Assembly: GCA_009617715.1 (NCBI GenBank)
Contig: VTFK01000165.1
Span: forward strand, 1-64,000
DNA: 64,000 nucleotides
Source of the DNA: Plectrocnemia conspersa
Taxonomy: Eukaryota > Arthropoda > Insecta > Trichoptera > Polycentropodidae
Direction: 5' to 3'
In this document: positions 36,291 through 47,830 of the stretch, piece by piece
How the letters are laid out: every line of letters starts with the position of its first letter
How positions within the stretch are numbered: position 1 is the stretch's first letter
Notes under the pieces: generated by a model
The model's input: only the letters and a program-made list of their open reading frames with translations
What the model was told of the DNA's origin: nothing
Database searches by the model: none
Made by a program: the position numbers and the translations under genes

Positions 36291-37299
36291 TAAACTAAAC
36301 AAAATAAAATAGAAAAAAATATGTATATAGACGAAAACATGTATTGCTGGACATAAGGGTTTCTTTAAAAAAATGCCAAATCGAGAATTTTCATCTCTTA
36401 AAAAATCAAATTGTCCTTGAATTTTAATAAAAAAATATAATTTAAAACATATAGAACCAATTTTCTGTCTATAAAATGTACTGAAGAAAGGGTCCACTTA
36501 AAACAACCATGCTTTAAAAAAAATAAAAAAGTAATAGTAACGTTTAAGTAATATTATTATTTATTTTGTATTTACTTAAACATATATTTTACAACCTAAA
36601 AAGTACAAAATGTCTAATAAAAAAAATATGAAACCCAACTATAACAAACATCTTTTATAATACACACTTTATTCTTTCGGTTGCACTTTTAAATTGTTAT
36701 GGTATTAAATCACTTTGATTTTTTAACCAATTTAAAAAATATTCTAAATTATTGTTATGACTTTTTCCAAGGGTCTCCAATAAAGTTAAATTAATTTAAA
36801 TCAGTTTTTTCGGACGGGAAAAATAATGTTCCTGGCTTCCTTAAATCTTAAATATTTTTACTACCTTGACAGTTTGTTTGGGGTCGTTTTCTTAATAAAT
36901 TTTAAACTAAAGTCATAACTAATATTAGGTTGTTTATAGTATAAATCTAGACTATGCTTAAAAACTAAAATTTGTGTTATTTTTATAAATAGATTCGAAG
37001 CAAGAATGTATTAGTTTAACACATTGTTAGCATCAGTTATAAATTTGATATTATGTAATTTTTCTTAACCTCTCAGTTTTTATTAATGCAAGACTTAATA
37101 TAATGTTTTTGCCAAATATGTTCAAGTTAAATAATATTTAGTTTTTGAAGTTAAATATAAATTATTTTTATAAGCTTATTTTTTGACAGTTCTTATATAT
37201 TATATATAACCATTTGCTTAAAAATACAGTTCCTTCTGTACTACAAAATTTGTCAAAATATATTTGAACCAAATATTAAATTTATTTAATCAAGCAATT

Positions 37300-37860
37300 A
37301 GCATTCGATGGAACTATTTTGGGACAATTCACGAAAACTTAGCAGCGCCGATGCGGCGTCTACCATATTCATTACTTATTCCGCATCTCGCTCTACCCCC
37401 CGGTTCAATTATTATAAATATCAGTGAAATGTGGGTCAGATCGGTCGTTCAAATGAATGTCCCGTCCCGTCCCACCCCTATTCTCCACAGAAGAGAGACG
37501 TGAGATGTGGAGTGAGAGTGGGGGTGGCAAGTCGCCGCGACACCCGTCAATCGATTGTCAAGCTGGCTGTAGGGTGGAAAACCCACCCTGTCGGTCTCCT
37601 ACGACGCTGTTCAACCCGGTTGAACCCGGTTCGACCCCCTCCCCCAACCCCCGATGCTCCTACCCCCTCGGCTGCACCGGGACGCCGCCTGCATCCGCCG
37701 CCTTCAGACGGACGCCCACCGGTCACCAATCAATAAGGAAGATGATTGATACGTTCATTATTTGAGGGCGGGTAACGTCCATCATTCGAGGTTAATTCTA
37801 TGGTGTGGTGGCGTCATTTTGGGCAGTGGCGGTGATCTGGATAAATAAAAATATTATGTG
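37300..37860. other. GC-rich island with a 10-bp CCGGTTGAAC repeat
   Basis: GTTCAACCCGGTTGAAC with a following ACCCGGTTCGAC at 37609-37636 forms overlapping inverted and direct repeats around AACCCGGTT, close to the Grainyhead core AACCGGTT. The surrounding sequence is CCCCC-rich, giving overlapping frames of up to 102 codons on both strands but no domain. Candidate regulatory DNA. Confidence 0.4.
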
Positions 37861-39530
37861 AATATTGACGTGCTTATATTATATGACAATCAAAGGTCGC
37901 GAAAGGTTATAATTAGATATTTATAAATACAAAAAAAATATAACACATCACATGTCACATTTTTAAATTTATTTATTATTCGGTTTTAAGCTTTAGCTTC
38001 AGACTAAAACTATGATATTAGACTTACAGAATATTTTCGACGGATCTAACGCGTCTTTTTGTAATTTCATATTAATGTTCCTCAAACTTCTATAAATAAC
38101 ATTCCAGATTTTTACTATAAGGTTTTAGAATATAAAATAGTTTAAAATTGGGTCTAATCTACAATATGTCGGGAAAAAATAGAAAATTTATCAAAAATAA
38201 TAGCATGCTATTTTCTACTCTCCAATCCATCAAAATTCTAAAGACACGTGAGTTTAGTTGGCCGTTTAAGAGCTTAAATATATACATTCATAGTTCATAA
38301 TCTTGAACATATATTTGTATCAGCAATGTAATCAAATATATTTATCAAATTATATTAAATGTTTCGTAATTATGTAAGGGTATATTTTTAAAATTAAATG
38401 GTTAGATATATTTTAACAAAAAATGCGTTGCTAAACATTAGGTATTATTAAATGAATACAGCAAAAATTATTTACTACTTTTTAATAAAAAATAAAAAAT
38501 AATCTTTGAATCAGGTTTATATAAAATAAAAAAAATATTTTTGGTATAATTACTGCAACTAGTTGATAGTTTATTATTTTTAACTGTCCAAAAATAAATA
38601 CTACTGACAGTTATATTTAAGAGTTAATAAATATTTATTATTAAATAACTGATTTGTTTATTTAATTTTTTCGCTTTTATTTATATAAACGTATTTGCCC
38701 CAGTAAAATATTTTTGAACTATGCTTTATTTTTTGTGATATATCCTAATGAAAAAACATTGTCCAAAATATTTTTTTTAAGTTGCGCAATGATTTTTATT
38801 TTACTTTGAATTTTGCTACTCTTATTTACAGTTACATTTTAACATGATAATATAATTTACTGCACATCTTTGTTTTCAGTTATTCTTAACAGATTTTAAA
38901 AATCAAAATGGTTAAAAGTTATAAAATGTTACTTTAAGAAATATTGTGATTTATAATCAATCACCGATTAACAGAATATTAAAAAAACCTGTAAAATATG
39001 GTTTAAAAAATCTGTAAAATAAATTTAAATTTTCGTTACGACAGTTATTAGAAATTTGTTCAATGATTTATACTTAGCAAAGCTTAAAAAATATCTTAGC
39101 AAAGTCGGAGTAAGCTCCTGGCAACTCAATGTGACGACTATGCTTGACTAAATCTGACGATCAAAATGGAAAGGCTGCTTTTTTTTGAACAATGCTTTTT
39201 ATTTGAAGGTCGTCATTGTTGGTTTTGTGTAAACTTTATTATTTGTGAGCTCAGGATTATATTATATTTTTATTTTAGTCATAAATGCTAGATGATTAAT
39301 AAATAGTGATCGATTTATCTCTCGGCAGTGTTACATATATTGTCTTCTATTGAAACCCTTGGTCAATCATAATGATTTGAGCGGTATTAAAACCGCGTTT
39401 TTTGATTGAATTAAATGAAATTGTTTTTTCTCTTACATGTGTATTGCGCCATATCATATTTGCGTAAATCTTGTAATGGTGTGTGTTTTTCTCTATTTGA
39501 AAACGTGCATTAAAACAATAAATATCTTGT
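37860..39530. other. AT-rich spacer
   Basis: No gene is seen. A small balanced patch around 39100-39180 (GGAGTAAGCTCCTGGCAACTC) stands out slightly. Confidence 0.45.
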
Positions 39531-39534
39531 TACT

Positions 39535-40345
39535 GAGCAGTAATTGTGCTGGAAATAATTTTTTAGCACAATATCCTTTATCTATTGTCCTAAAAGTCTT
39601 TACAGGCGATACGCTTAAATGTCATTGCTTTTATGCATTTTAGTAAGAAAAGTTAATTAGGTTAAATGGTCTATCCGACAGTTAACACTTGCACTAGATA
39701 TTTTAATGAAACTCTGATGAAATATGTAGTACTACGGGGGGTGGGTCCCGCTCATCCGGCTGTTACAAGCTGGGTGCCCACCCATAGGGTTGGACTTGTA
39801 ACGGCAGTGGTGCACGCAACGGATACCAAAGTAGCTATACTTCTGCACTAGATATTTTTAAGCATTATATGACTAATCTATTGTTCTTGAAATATTTTAA
39901 CACTGGTTTTTATGCACTTGCATTGAAAAAAAATAGTTTTTTATGATTTTTCAGATGATAAACACTTCAATATTTAAATTGGCAATTGTGATAAAAAGCA
40001 AATTTTAGCATAATGTGCCTAATTTATTGATTTCAAAACTTTCTATTGGCGATAAGCTTATATACCGTTTTCTGCAATTGCATAGAAACAAATTTTATAA
40101 GTTTTTAAATTGAAATGAAATTTTAGCATCATATCGCTAATTTCTTATGCTCAATTTTTTTTGCTAGCAGTACGTTTTATTTTCACTGCACGCGCAAAAA
40201 AAATTGATTAGTTTGTATGCCTTTTTAAATATAGGCAATTGCGCTAGAAATGAAATTTTAGCATCACATCGTTGATATACTGTCCTTGATATAAGACCCT
40301 TTACTGGCTTTATGCTTGAATTTTGTTAAGCTGCGTTCCATATTT
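39535..40345 (+). repeat. Degenerate tandem array, ~120-150-bp units
   Basis: The anchor AAATTTTAGCATCATATCGCTAAT recurs in variant form at about 39560, 39850, 40002, 40120 and 40252. TTGCACT/TTGCGCT, TATTGTCCTTGA and CTTTACTGGCG..ATGCTT-like blocks fall at matching positions. The larger first gap holds the GC-rich insertion at about 39705-39844. No coding. Confidence 0.65.
39705..39844. mobile_element. GC-rich insertion in the tandem array, possible MITE
   Basis: A block with GGGGGGTGGGTCCCGCTCATC and the inverted pair CTGTTACAAG / CTTGTAACGGCAG sits between two copies of GCACTAGATATTTT (39691-39704 and 39845-39858). The duplicated flank could be a long target duplication or simply the array's own period. 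The internal palindrome favours a small mobile element, but the ends are not defined. Confidence 0.4.
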
Positions 40346-40400
40346 TAGTCGCATCTTGCACAATTTAATTCTTCTCTGTTTAACCATTTTTTAAAAATGA

Positions 40401-40408
40401 CTCAGAAG
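40401..40408 (+). repeat. Target-site duplication, left copy
   Basis: CTCAGAAG, identical to 40739-40746, directly abutting the terminal repeat of the hAT-type MITE. Confidence 0.9.
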
Positions 40409-40738
40409 CAGGGCTGTGGAGTCGGAGTCGGAGTCGGAGTTGGAGTCGTGGAGTCGTGGTGTTTTGGCCGGAGTTGGAGTCGGAGTCGGAGTCGTGAAAA
40501 ATGAGCGACTCCGAGCATTTTTTAAATTATGAAATTTATAAATTTTTAATTGCGTAATAATGAATGTGTATAGCGTATTAATATTAAACGTGTAGAAAAA
40601 CACCAAAAATACCTGATAAAATTTAACTTTTTTGAGTTGGAGTCGAAGTCGGAGTCGGAGTCGGAGTGTAGTCGTGTTGTTGGTAAATATCGGAATCGGA
40701 GTCGGAGTCGTGTTTTTTTTAACGACTCCACAGCCCTG
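40409..40738. mobile_element. hAT-type MITE with GGAGTC hexanucleotide arrays
   Basis: A 330-bp element has perfect 16-bp terminal inverted repeats: CAGGGCTGTGGAGTCG at 40409-40424 and its inverse at 40723-40738. It is flanked by a perfect 8-bp duplication, CTCAGAAG. The CAGGG start and 8-bp duplication are hallmarks of the hAT superfamily. Two internal blocks (about 40418-40495 and 40635-40710) are made of GGAGTC repeats in the same orientation, separated by ~130 AT-rich bases. There is no transposase, so it depends on an autonomous relative elsewhere. The perfect duplication implies recent insertion. The 140-codon minus-strand frame across it encodes Ser-Asp and Thr-Pro repeats and is an artefact. 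Confidence 0.93.
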
Positions 40739-40746
40739 CTCAGAAG
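40739..40746 (+). repeat. Target-site duplication, right copy
   Basis: CTCAGAAG, identical to 40401-40408. Confidence 0.9.
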
Positions 40747-41680
40747 CTTGTTGCACGGACTTACCCTCTCTTATGTAAAATATTTTTAAATATTCGTACA
40801 ATTTTTTTAACAAAATAGTCTTATGCTAATTTTTTAGAGAAATTTCCTGATTTTTTAATTGTATTGCCGGAAAGGGGTTAATACAACTATAAAATAATAT
40901 TAAAATACAATTAATATGTACTAACGGAATTAATCAACAAATATACTTAACGTTCATAGCTTTTTCACATTAAGAAATATTTAAATATTTAATTGAAATA
41001 TACGTGTGAGAATCAGGAATCTATGTTTTAATTGCATTGCTTAAAAAAAACAACTATTTTGAAAAAATAACTTTAATATATCAAATAGCTTGGCACTGGG
41101 TTGAAATTGTTGACGAAAGCCGACCAGCAGTCATTCTCTTGTCGCGTCGCCAAACCAAGTGTTGTCAGTGAAGCGCGTTGCTCCAGGGTAGCTAACCTTA
41201 AATCAGTCCCCACAATATCATTAGCATATCTAAATAATAATGTTCTCAATACTATAGGCACTGTTTCAAAATAGATAATAGACTTATATATTTATTAAAT
41301 AAAAAATATATATTATTTTAACATATTACTGCAATTAATTGTATTGGGTTTTGATTTATAAATTTGTTGAATTATAAAATATAAAATAAATATTCAATTT
41401 ACAACATAAATAATATACTTAGAAAATGTTTATGATTCCAGACTCATTGTTATGAATATGGCTTTTCAATTTATAGGATTTCATTGTTTACATTAAATAC
41501 TTTTCATTGTTAATATATTTTCTTGCTTCATTTAAAAGTCACTTATATATATAAAAACATATCTACTACACTTTGTCTTCTACCAAAAAATCATAAAAAT
41601 TTACTACGACTTCTTCATACATTTTTAATTACACCATTTTTTAAATGTATCTCCCATTCCATATTGAAAAGTCTCATGAG
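40747..41680. other. AT-rich spacer
   Basis: No gene is seen. A small balanced patch (41085-41215, with GTCGCGTCGCCAAACC) may be a minor conserved element. Confidence 0.4.
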
Positions 41681-42160
41681 CCGCTGTTGTTGAAGGAGTC
41701 CAGGGCCGGCGCGTTTGTTATATTTTGTCACACATAATTTACGGGCCTGCTGGCGGTGACGTTTATGATTTCGGTAACGGCATTCTTATTTCTTAAAGAG
41801 GCCCTTTACTTTTAACGACCGCCATAAAAGGAACATCTTGATGAGCCGACCTCTATTTCCTCAACCATTCGCGTAATTCACGCCCAGATATATGTGTGTA
41901 TATACACACACACATACGCCAACCTTTGACGGGAATCTCTCACCTGTGAGTCTAACGGGGAAAGACATAATTTATCGCTTTTCATTAGAAGAACAATTTT
42001 ATTTATATATATGATGGCCGAAATTCACGCGGGAATCGGCTAGAAGTAGTGCGTCGAGGGAGGCGAGAAAATCAATTTTTCGGGAAGATTGGGGTAGGTG
42101 CAGACCGTGTGGTTTAAGTGAGTCATCGATGGTCATTCTTCTTGTTATTGGGGTAAGCTC
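41680..42160. other. Compositional island with Hox/Caudal-like sites
   Basis: The island contains GACGTTTATGATTTCGG near 41759 and GACCGCCATAAAAGG near 41817. Both carry TTTATG/CATAAA cores typical of Caudal and posterior Hox proteins. A GTGTATATACACAC palindrome lies near 41896. No coding frame. Candidate cis-regulatory module. Confidence 0.45.
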
Positions 42161-42590
42161 GTCTTTATAGATGAACATATCAGATAATCGTGTCTTTTAA
42201 ATACAGAATCTGATAATAAACATGTGTACTTTGTTCTCAGGTTAAGTCTGCATAATGCTTTTGTCTAATACATATTTAAAGTTAGTGTAGTTATGTTTTT
42301 TAATCACTAATGTGATCTTATTATCTGGGTTTATTTTTAATTATATGCATACTAGTATTGTTGACGTTAGTTAAAATATATCAAGAGTTATTTATATGGA
42401 ATACGTTAATAAAATAAAGCTACTTTTATGGGCAAATAATACCACAACTAAGTAGCACTATATAAATAGAACAAACCTCTTTGTAGACAAGTCGTAAATA
42501 TACCTAATCTTTATGTATTTTTAAAGTAACTTTTTTTTTGGAATACAATACTTATTTATATGTTACACGGTTAAAGGTAAAAACTAGTTT
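42160..42590. other. AT-rich spacer
   Basis: No gene is seen. TTTGTTCTCAG|GTTAAG at 42228-42245 looks like a splice junction motif, but the downstream half does not fit a 5' splice site. Confidence 0.4.
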
Positions 42591-42960
42591 AAACCTCTCG
42601 CAGTGAGGGCGAAGAAGAGCACCCCCACACCCTCGGTCCTGTCCCGGTGGTGGCAAAGGCGATGTGGTAAACGAGCATGGATTTACCAATTGTCACGAAC
42701 AATTTGCCATCGTATCCATCAAACGCCTTGGCGAATTCAATCTCGCTGAAAACAATTGCCTTTGATGTTTGCCACGTGAAACTTGACTTACTGCCAAGCA
42801 AAACAAACGATAATGCTACCACCTCTCTACCGTTTCCCTCACCGAAACGAGATGGATATCCCGGCGTGGACTTGATACTTCTTCTCTCCACAAGGTGGTA
42901 TAAATTAAACTGAAGGTTGACGGAAAAATCTGACGTGAAAACCTAGACGGGCTCGGGTGG
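42590..42960. other. Sharp-edged balanced island, both strands open
   Basis: About 320 bp with near 50% GC and long open frames on both strands (minus 100 codons 42589-42891; plus 78 codons 42677-42913). Neither contains a recognisable domain. The island contains CCAATTGTCACG, GAAAACAATTGCC and CCTTTGATG (TCF-like) near 42680-42760. Absence of stops makes this the least implausible small exon candidate, but regulatory DNA is preferred. Confidence 0.35.
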
Positions 42961-45190
42961 CAAAATTTTGCTACTGTTACGTTTACGTAACCTACCTCAT
43001 GATTTGTTGTTTCTGTTCGAGAATTTCAAACTTCGATGAAAGCGTACTATACTTATTTAATTAGGTCATTTAAGAGTTACAAAATAAAAATATCATACTA
43101 CTTTTTAAACTATAGATATCCAACTTTGATATGAAAAACTAGTAAAGAAATTATATATAAGGTTTTTATAAGATTCTACAGTTAAATTCATATTCTTTGA
43201 TTAATAATGGGTATTAGGATTATTTGGGTTTAAAAAACATGATAAAATTAAATTCATTATTTTTTTGCAATAAAAAGGTGATATTGATTTAAATATCGAA
43301 TATGTTGTAGAAGATCATATTTCTTAAATATTCTAAAATAATAACTAAAAATTATATTATAATAACAGTCAAACTGTATAGAAATTAATTTTACAGGGTT
43401 AACTATGTAAGGAGTGTTTTTTAATTCATTTTAAAATTAAAAAAATTGTTTTTATAAATACTGAGCTTCCAAAAAAATTAAAACAATTATATCAAGGATT
43501 TATCAAAAATATTTTAACAGCGAAAAAATATTTTTAATTAGCAATTCTATTTTATTTAATGATGTTAGTTCAAATACGGTTTAGGATAGCAAAACAAATA
43601 AGAAGGAAAATCAATATAAGCTTTAAATAAATAACGATTTTTTGTAAATACACGTTGTAATTAATTTGTAGGGTTTTCGGCAACTAGTTTGAGTTTAGTG
43701 TGTAATAATTATATTTAACTTCTAATTTTATATATGCATATTTAATATATGTTTATATAATATCATACATAAAAATAACAAATTTTATTAAATTTTATAA
43801 ATAAAAGTACTGCAATTACTAAGATAAGGTTAAAAATATTACAAAAATTAGAGCTGTAGATAAAAATTATATGTAAAATCAAAAATATTTTTTTAAGAAA
43901 TTTATAATCCGCTGAAATTAAATTTTTTTTTTTATTAAAGTTAAATATTTTTATATGATTCCAAATTTTTTGTTTGATTTTATTTTAAGCATAAAAAACA
44001 GTTTTTAGACTTAATATGAAAGTTTATATGTAAATTTTTTTTAATATTAATTCTCGAGAATTCTTTAAAAATCAGTTTAAATTTATTTTAATATGAAATA
44101 ATATTGTTGAGATATTGTAAAGAAACTTTTTAATATCTATATTTGACATTTTATTTGTTCCTATTTACCATTAATACACATTTTGTAGTTTTATTTTTAA
44201 TTAAAGTTATTTCTCATATAATTACTATAAATTGTCTGTAGTAAATTGGCATTCTACAGAGATCAATTTTGAGAACCTTACTGCATAAATTATGAATTTT
44301 AAAATTTTAAATCATGTAAATATAAGTACAAGTTTGGCTAAGAGTCACACTTAAGTATTTATTATTTATTATAAAAAATCAAATCAATTAAAAATATTTC
44401 ATCTCTTATTGTTACAGGATATAGTCTATTTATTTTCAAGAGTCAGTTATTGTTTTTAATTAATATATTGCTCTTTAGCTGTTTGATTATCTGAGGCTTT
44501 TACCATAAACTTTTCTTAAGATTTATCTTTAGCTGTTTGATTTAGGCTTTTACCATAGATTTTCTTCTTTGTCTTTTTGATTTAGCAGATTTTGTCTTTG
44601 TTTTTTATAAGAAATTTATTAAAAGCTCATTGTACCTCTTTTTGCTGTTTGATTTTCTAAGACACACAACATAAACTTTTCTTGAGATTTGTCTATTTGC
44701 TTCAGCAGACTTTGTTTTTGTTACTTATAAGAAATTTACGATCATATTACGATGTTTATCTCCTGTAAAATTAGGAGGTTCCTTATCATTGTATTCAAAA
44801 AGTAAGGCCCCCATTGCCCTTTACAATAAATTGCCATATTTTTTTGTGAATTTTAAAACCACATAAATTAAAATGTTTTTCATATGCCATTAGCTGTCGA
44901 TAATTTGAATATGCGGCATAATTTGGTAATTAGCAGTTGCTTATATCATATTTTATACTAAAATGGTTCAGGATTTATAGAATACGTCGAAAAAATGTTT
45001 TTTAGACTAAACTTAGACTAAACTTTTTAGACTAAACTGTGGTTTCTGAATCATGTTTTTCAGAACGAACAGTCTAACGTATATTCGTAGATTTTCTAGG
45101 ATAATCTTAATAATGGCGACGATATGTTCCATAGATTAGAATTATTGATAGTAAAACATCATTACTTATTATATAGTCATTTCTTATAAA
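42960..45190. other. Long AT-rich spacer
   Basis: 2.2 kb without gene or island. Includes the TTTAGCTGTTTGATT repeats at 44465-44745. Confidence 0.45.
44465..44745 (+). repeat. Small irregular tandem repeat, ~55-110-bp units
   Basis: CTTTAGCTGTTTGATT followed by a (CTGA)GGCTTTTACCATA block occurs at about 44473 and 44528. TTTTTGCTGTTTGATT with ACATAAACTTTTCTTGAGAT follows near 44638. GCAGA(C/T)TTTG(T)CTTTGTT with TATAAGAAATTTA occurs at about 44586 and 44706. The pattern suggests nested duplications. Confidence 0.65.
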
Positions 45191-45310
45191 ATCTGTCGGG
45201 GATAGACTTACTTGGTCAAAAACTAGGTGGTACTTTGAAAATACTGGCTAGCAGGCCCAAAGACAATGACCGGTGGAGCCTCGTCCGCCAATCAACGTTG
45301 AATTTATTAC
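45190..45310. other. Small balanced-composition patch
   Basis: GGTCAAAAACTAGGTGG, CTGGCTAGCAGGCCC and GACCGGTGGAGCCTCGTCC make a 120-bp island in AT-rich DNA. The pairing of TGGTCAAA and CAATGACCGG resembles nuclear receptor half-sites. No frame. Confidence 0.25.
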
Positions 45311-45689
45311 CTAACAACTTTAATTTTTTTATTGTAACGGCCTTATACGTGTCTTAATATCACATATCACTACTCGTCCGTCAATTATCTGAATTAAAAA
45401 ATATAAAAACGATTTTTTGTGACATGACCTACTCGGCATATTTTTACTTTGTTTAAGCCAATTGTTCATTTCGTTGGTGATATTTTTTAGTGGTACAGTA
45501 CATTTTCAATAGTCTACCATTTCCCTTGAAGCCTTTGACGTTAAATAATCAGGCCATCTTCATTGTTTAATGTATCCAAAGCGTTTCTATCTAGAATTCA
45601 ATCTTACATTGGTTAATATAAATTAACACCTATCTATCACTAGTCTGCTAAACTTACCAAATGATTCATTTTCACAATCTTGAGGTCCT

Positions 45690-46440
45690 CAAGATTTACA
45701 ACTTTCTTTTCGTGTCCCACATCGGCTGCAGTTGAACCATGGAGCTCGACGGCCCCCAGGGGGTGGTGCGACGGCGTGAAGCCAGATTTATGTGTTTACT
45801 GTATAAATCAAAGTTACCGCCGTCATCCAACCGCCCCACCCTGACCCCGGAACCCCCCCCCCTCCCCCACCGGCTGCAGCAAGATCTCTCACTCCCGGCG
45901 AAATTATGTAATTCCGCATATTTCATATTTTGCGTGACAAGTTGTATTCTTTTGTTTTGACAAGATACTTTGTACCGGCTGCGCGGTGGTGGGGGTTAAA
46001 GGGTGGGGGTGAGTTCGGGCGAAGCTGTCGTGTGTCAGCCGCGACGGGGGGACTTTTGAAATAAAAAGTTATGCCTCAAGTGGAGAGCGGAGACGTGTAA
46101 GAATAATTTATGTCCTTTGTCGCTAAACAGCAGCAGTGACTCAATTACGAATGTGTCCTCGTAATGAAAATATCACGGCGCCCCCGGGACCGCCCTATTA
46201 ATTTATGAGATTTAATTAACATCACAACACATCCATACACCTCGCTGCATTCCCTTGACGTCGCAGAGTGGGAGGGGATGGGTAGAGAAACGGCAAAAAT
46301 TCCAACAATTGTGGCGTGTGACGTAACAGTTGCTTTACGAATTTATGACGTGTCCAACAAAGTACACTGTGAGTCGTGTTTTATCTGATGCTTCATATTA
46401 TCACGGGACGCACTTTAATCTACTCATCAAGTTTGCCTTT
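45690..46440. other. Large compositional island with homeodomain-type motifs
   Basis: One of the longest islands. It includes CCCCCCCCTCCCCCACC near 45853, AATTATGTAATTCCG near 45902, AATAAAAAGTTATGCC near 46060 and CCTATTAATTTATGAG near 46194 with TTTAATTAACATC close by. These are several homeodomain or Caudal-like cores. Overlapping frames on both strands without domains. Strong candidate for a regulatory module. Confidence 0.45.
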
Positions 46441-46870
46441 TCTTATTTTTAAATTTAAATACATTAGTAGAAAAAGTGATACTGAGTACCACTTAAATTA
46501 ATTTGAAAAAAATCCTAATATTTGCTATTATCATACCATAAGTTTATGAGAAAAAAATAGCCTCACTTTCTATTTTTTCTATAGTTGAGTGAGTAAGTGT
46601 AAAATATTTTATAAGCTTTTCTACATGAGCTTGGGCAACATAAAAATAAAACTTATTTAAACGAATTATGCAGTATTGTCAAACTCTGCCCCTTTAATTT
46701 ACGCCAAATTCATATTATATCACATTTGTTCCTTCCTGCTTATTATTTCAATGATAACACAACATATTGTGCAATACTTAGTAATCAATGGTAGAATTTA
46801 TGTAAGTTTTGATTTTGATTAGTGTATTCATTGCTTATGAATAGCTCTTGAGTATTTTCATATAATCGAT
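46440..46870. other. AT-rich spacer
   Basis: No gene or structured repeat seen. Confidence 0.4.
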
Positions 46871-46879
46871 GGTGTGTTT

Positions 46880-47190
46880 TATTATTGATTTATAACTTAA
46901 TAATAAATTGGTATTAGTCAGTTACTATTTTGTTCGAATTTCATATAAAATCTTATATTTTTCAACTTCTATCGTGTCTGGGAGATCAGAATTAGTGTTT
47001 ATTATTTATATATTTTTTTCTATTACATAAATATTAGATATTAAATGATCCACTTCTTTACAATATATTAAGAAGTATAAAGGATATTAGTATCGGTAAT
47101 TAATATTTATTTTTAAATAATATGGTGTACACTGTGACGTAAAAAAGGTCCTGGTGTAAATAAATCGAAAATCGCTTTAAAAACAACCAT
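46880..47190 (+). mobile_element. SINE-like unit, copy 1 of a tandem pair
   Basis: The box-B-like TTGTTCGAATTTCATAT near 46928 is followed by the family core CTTCTATCGTGTCTGGGAGA near 46967. Then come AATATATTAAGAAGTATAAA and a tail AATCGAAAATCGCTTTAAAA near 47163. The next 600 bp repeat the same order. The core is shared with copies near 24.6, 53.5 and 61.7 kb. Confidence 0.6.
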
Positions 47191-47219
47191 ATAATAAAAG
47201 TTTTGTTGATAAAAAGTAT

Positions 47220-47830
47220 TTGTTTAATTAATGCTTTGTATTATAATAATGAAGTAGTATTATTTGGATACTATTATCCAAGAGACAGTTTAAATTTCAT
47301 ATGAAACACATAGTATTTATGAATTTCTATCGTGTCTAGTAGATCAGATTTAATGTGTCTTATTTAAATATTTTTGTAAATTTTCTTAGGGCATGAATAT
47401 AAAGCATTAAAAGTTCTCTAGCCATGAGCTATTTTAAACCAATATATTAGGAAGTATGAAGGATACTGAAATACCATTACCAAGTATCGGTAGCTGCGAA
47501 TAAAATAACTATTTTAATCTCAGATTCCTCTGCTGAAATTGTCAAGAAGCATCAGTTCGATTTATATCCTTAATTTAAAATAAACAATGTGTATTTACTT
47601 CTCTAACCTCAAATCTGATTTTTTTTGTAAAAATAATATTTTTTTAAGGGGCTTGAAAAATATTTTTTTTGCAGGAAAATTTCATTTAATTATTTTTTTT
47701 AGTACATTAAAAAGGCATATTTTTTTTTTTGTATTTTTAAATATGGTGTATTTTAAAATAATATGGCGTAGACAGTCCTGGTAAAAATATATCGAAAATG
47801 GCTTTAAAAACAAGCAATAAGTTATTGTGC
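47220..47830 (+). mobile_element. SINE-like unit, copy 2 with ~250-bp extra sequence
   Basis: GTTTAAATTTCATATG, then ATTTCTATCGTGTCTAGTAG near 47322, CAATATATTAGGAAGTATGA near 47440 and ATATCGAAAATGGCTTTAAA near 47788 match copy 1 in order. About 250 bp between the GTATCGGTA block (about 47486) and the ATGGCGTAGACAGTCCTGG block (about 47763) is absent from copy 1. It is either an insertion here or a deletion there. Confidence 0.6.

Larger units (their letters stand above)
34730..37300. other. Long AT-rich spacer with local duplications
   Basis: 2.5 kb without gene or GC island. Contains the 36-bp tandem duplication at 35332-35410 and the direct duplication at 35715-36290. Confidence 0.45.

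Noticed and set aside
37431..37765. Two overlapping ~100-codon Pro/Arg-rich frames
   Set aside because: Driven by CCCCC-rich sequence; both strands are open and no motif is present.
40391..40813. 140-codon minus-strand frame with Ser-Asp and Thr-Pro repeats
   Set aside because: It is the translation of GGAGTC arrays inside the hAT-type MITE and its flanks.
42228..42245. Third recursive splice site (TTTGTTCTCAG|GTTAAG)
   Set aside because: The upstream half is good, but GTTAAG does not fit the GTRAGT 5' splice consensus.
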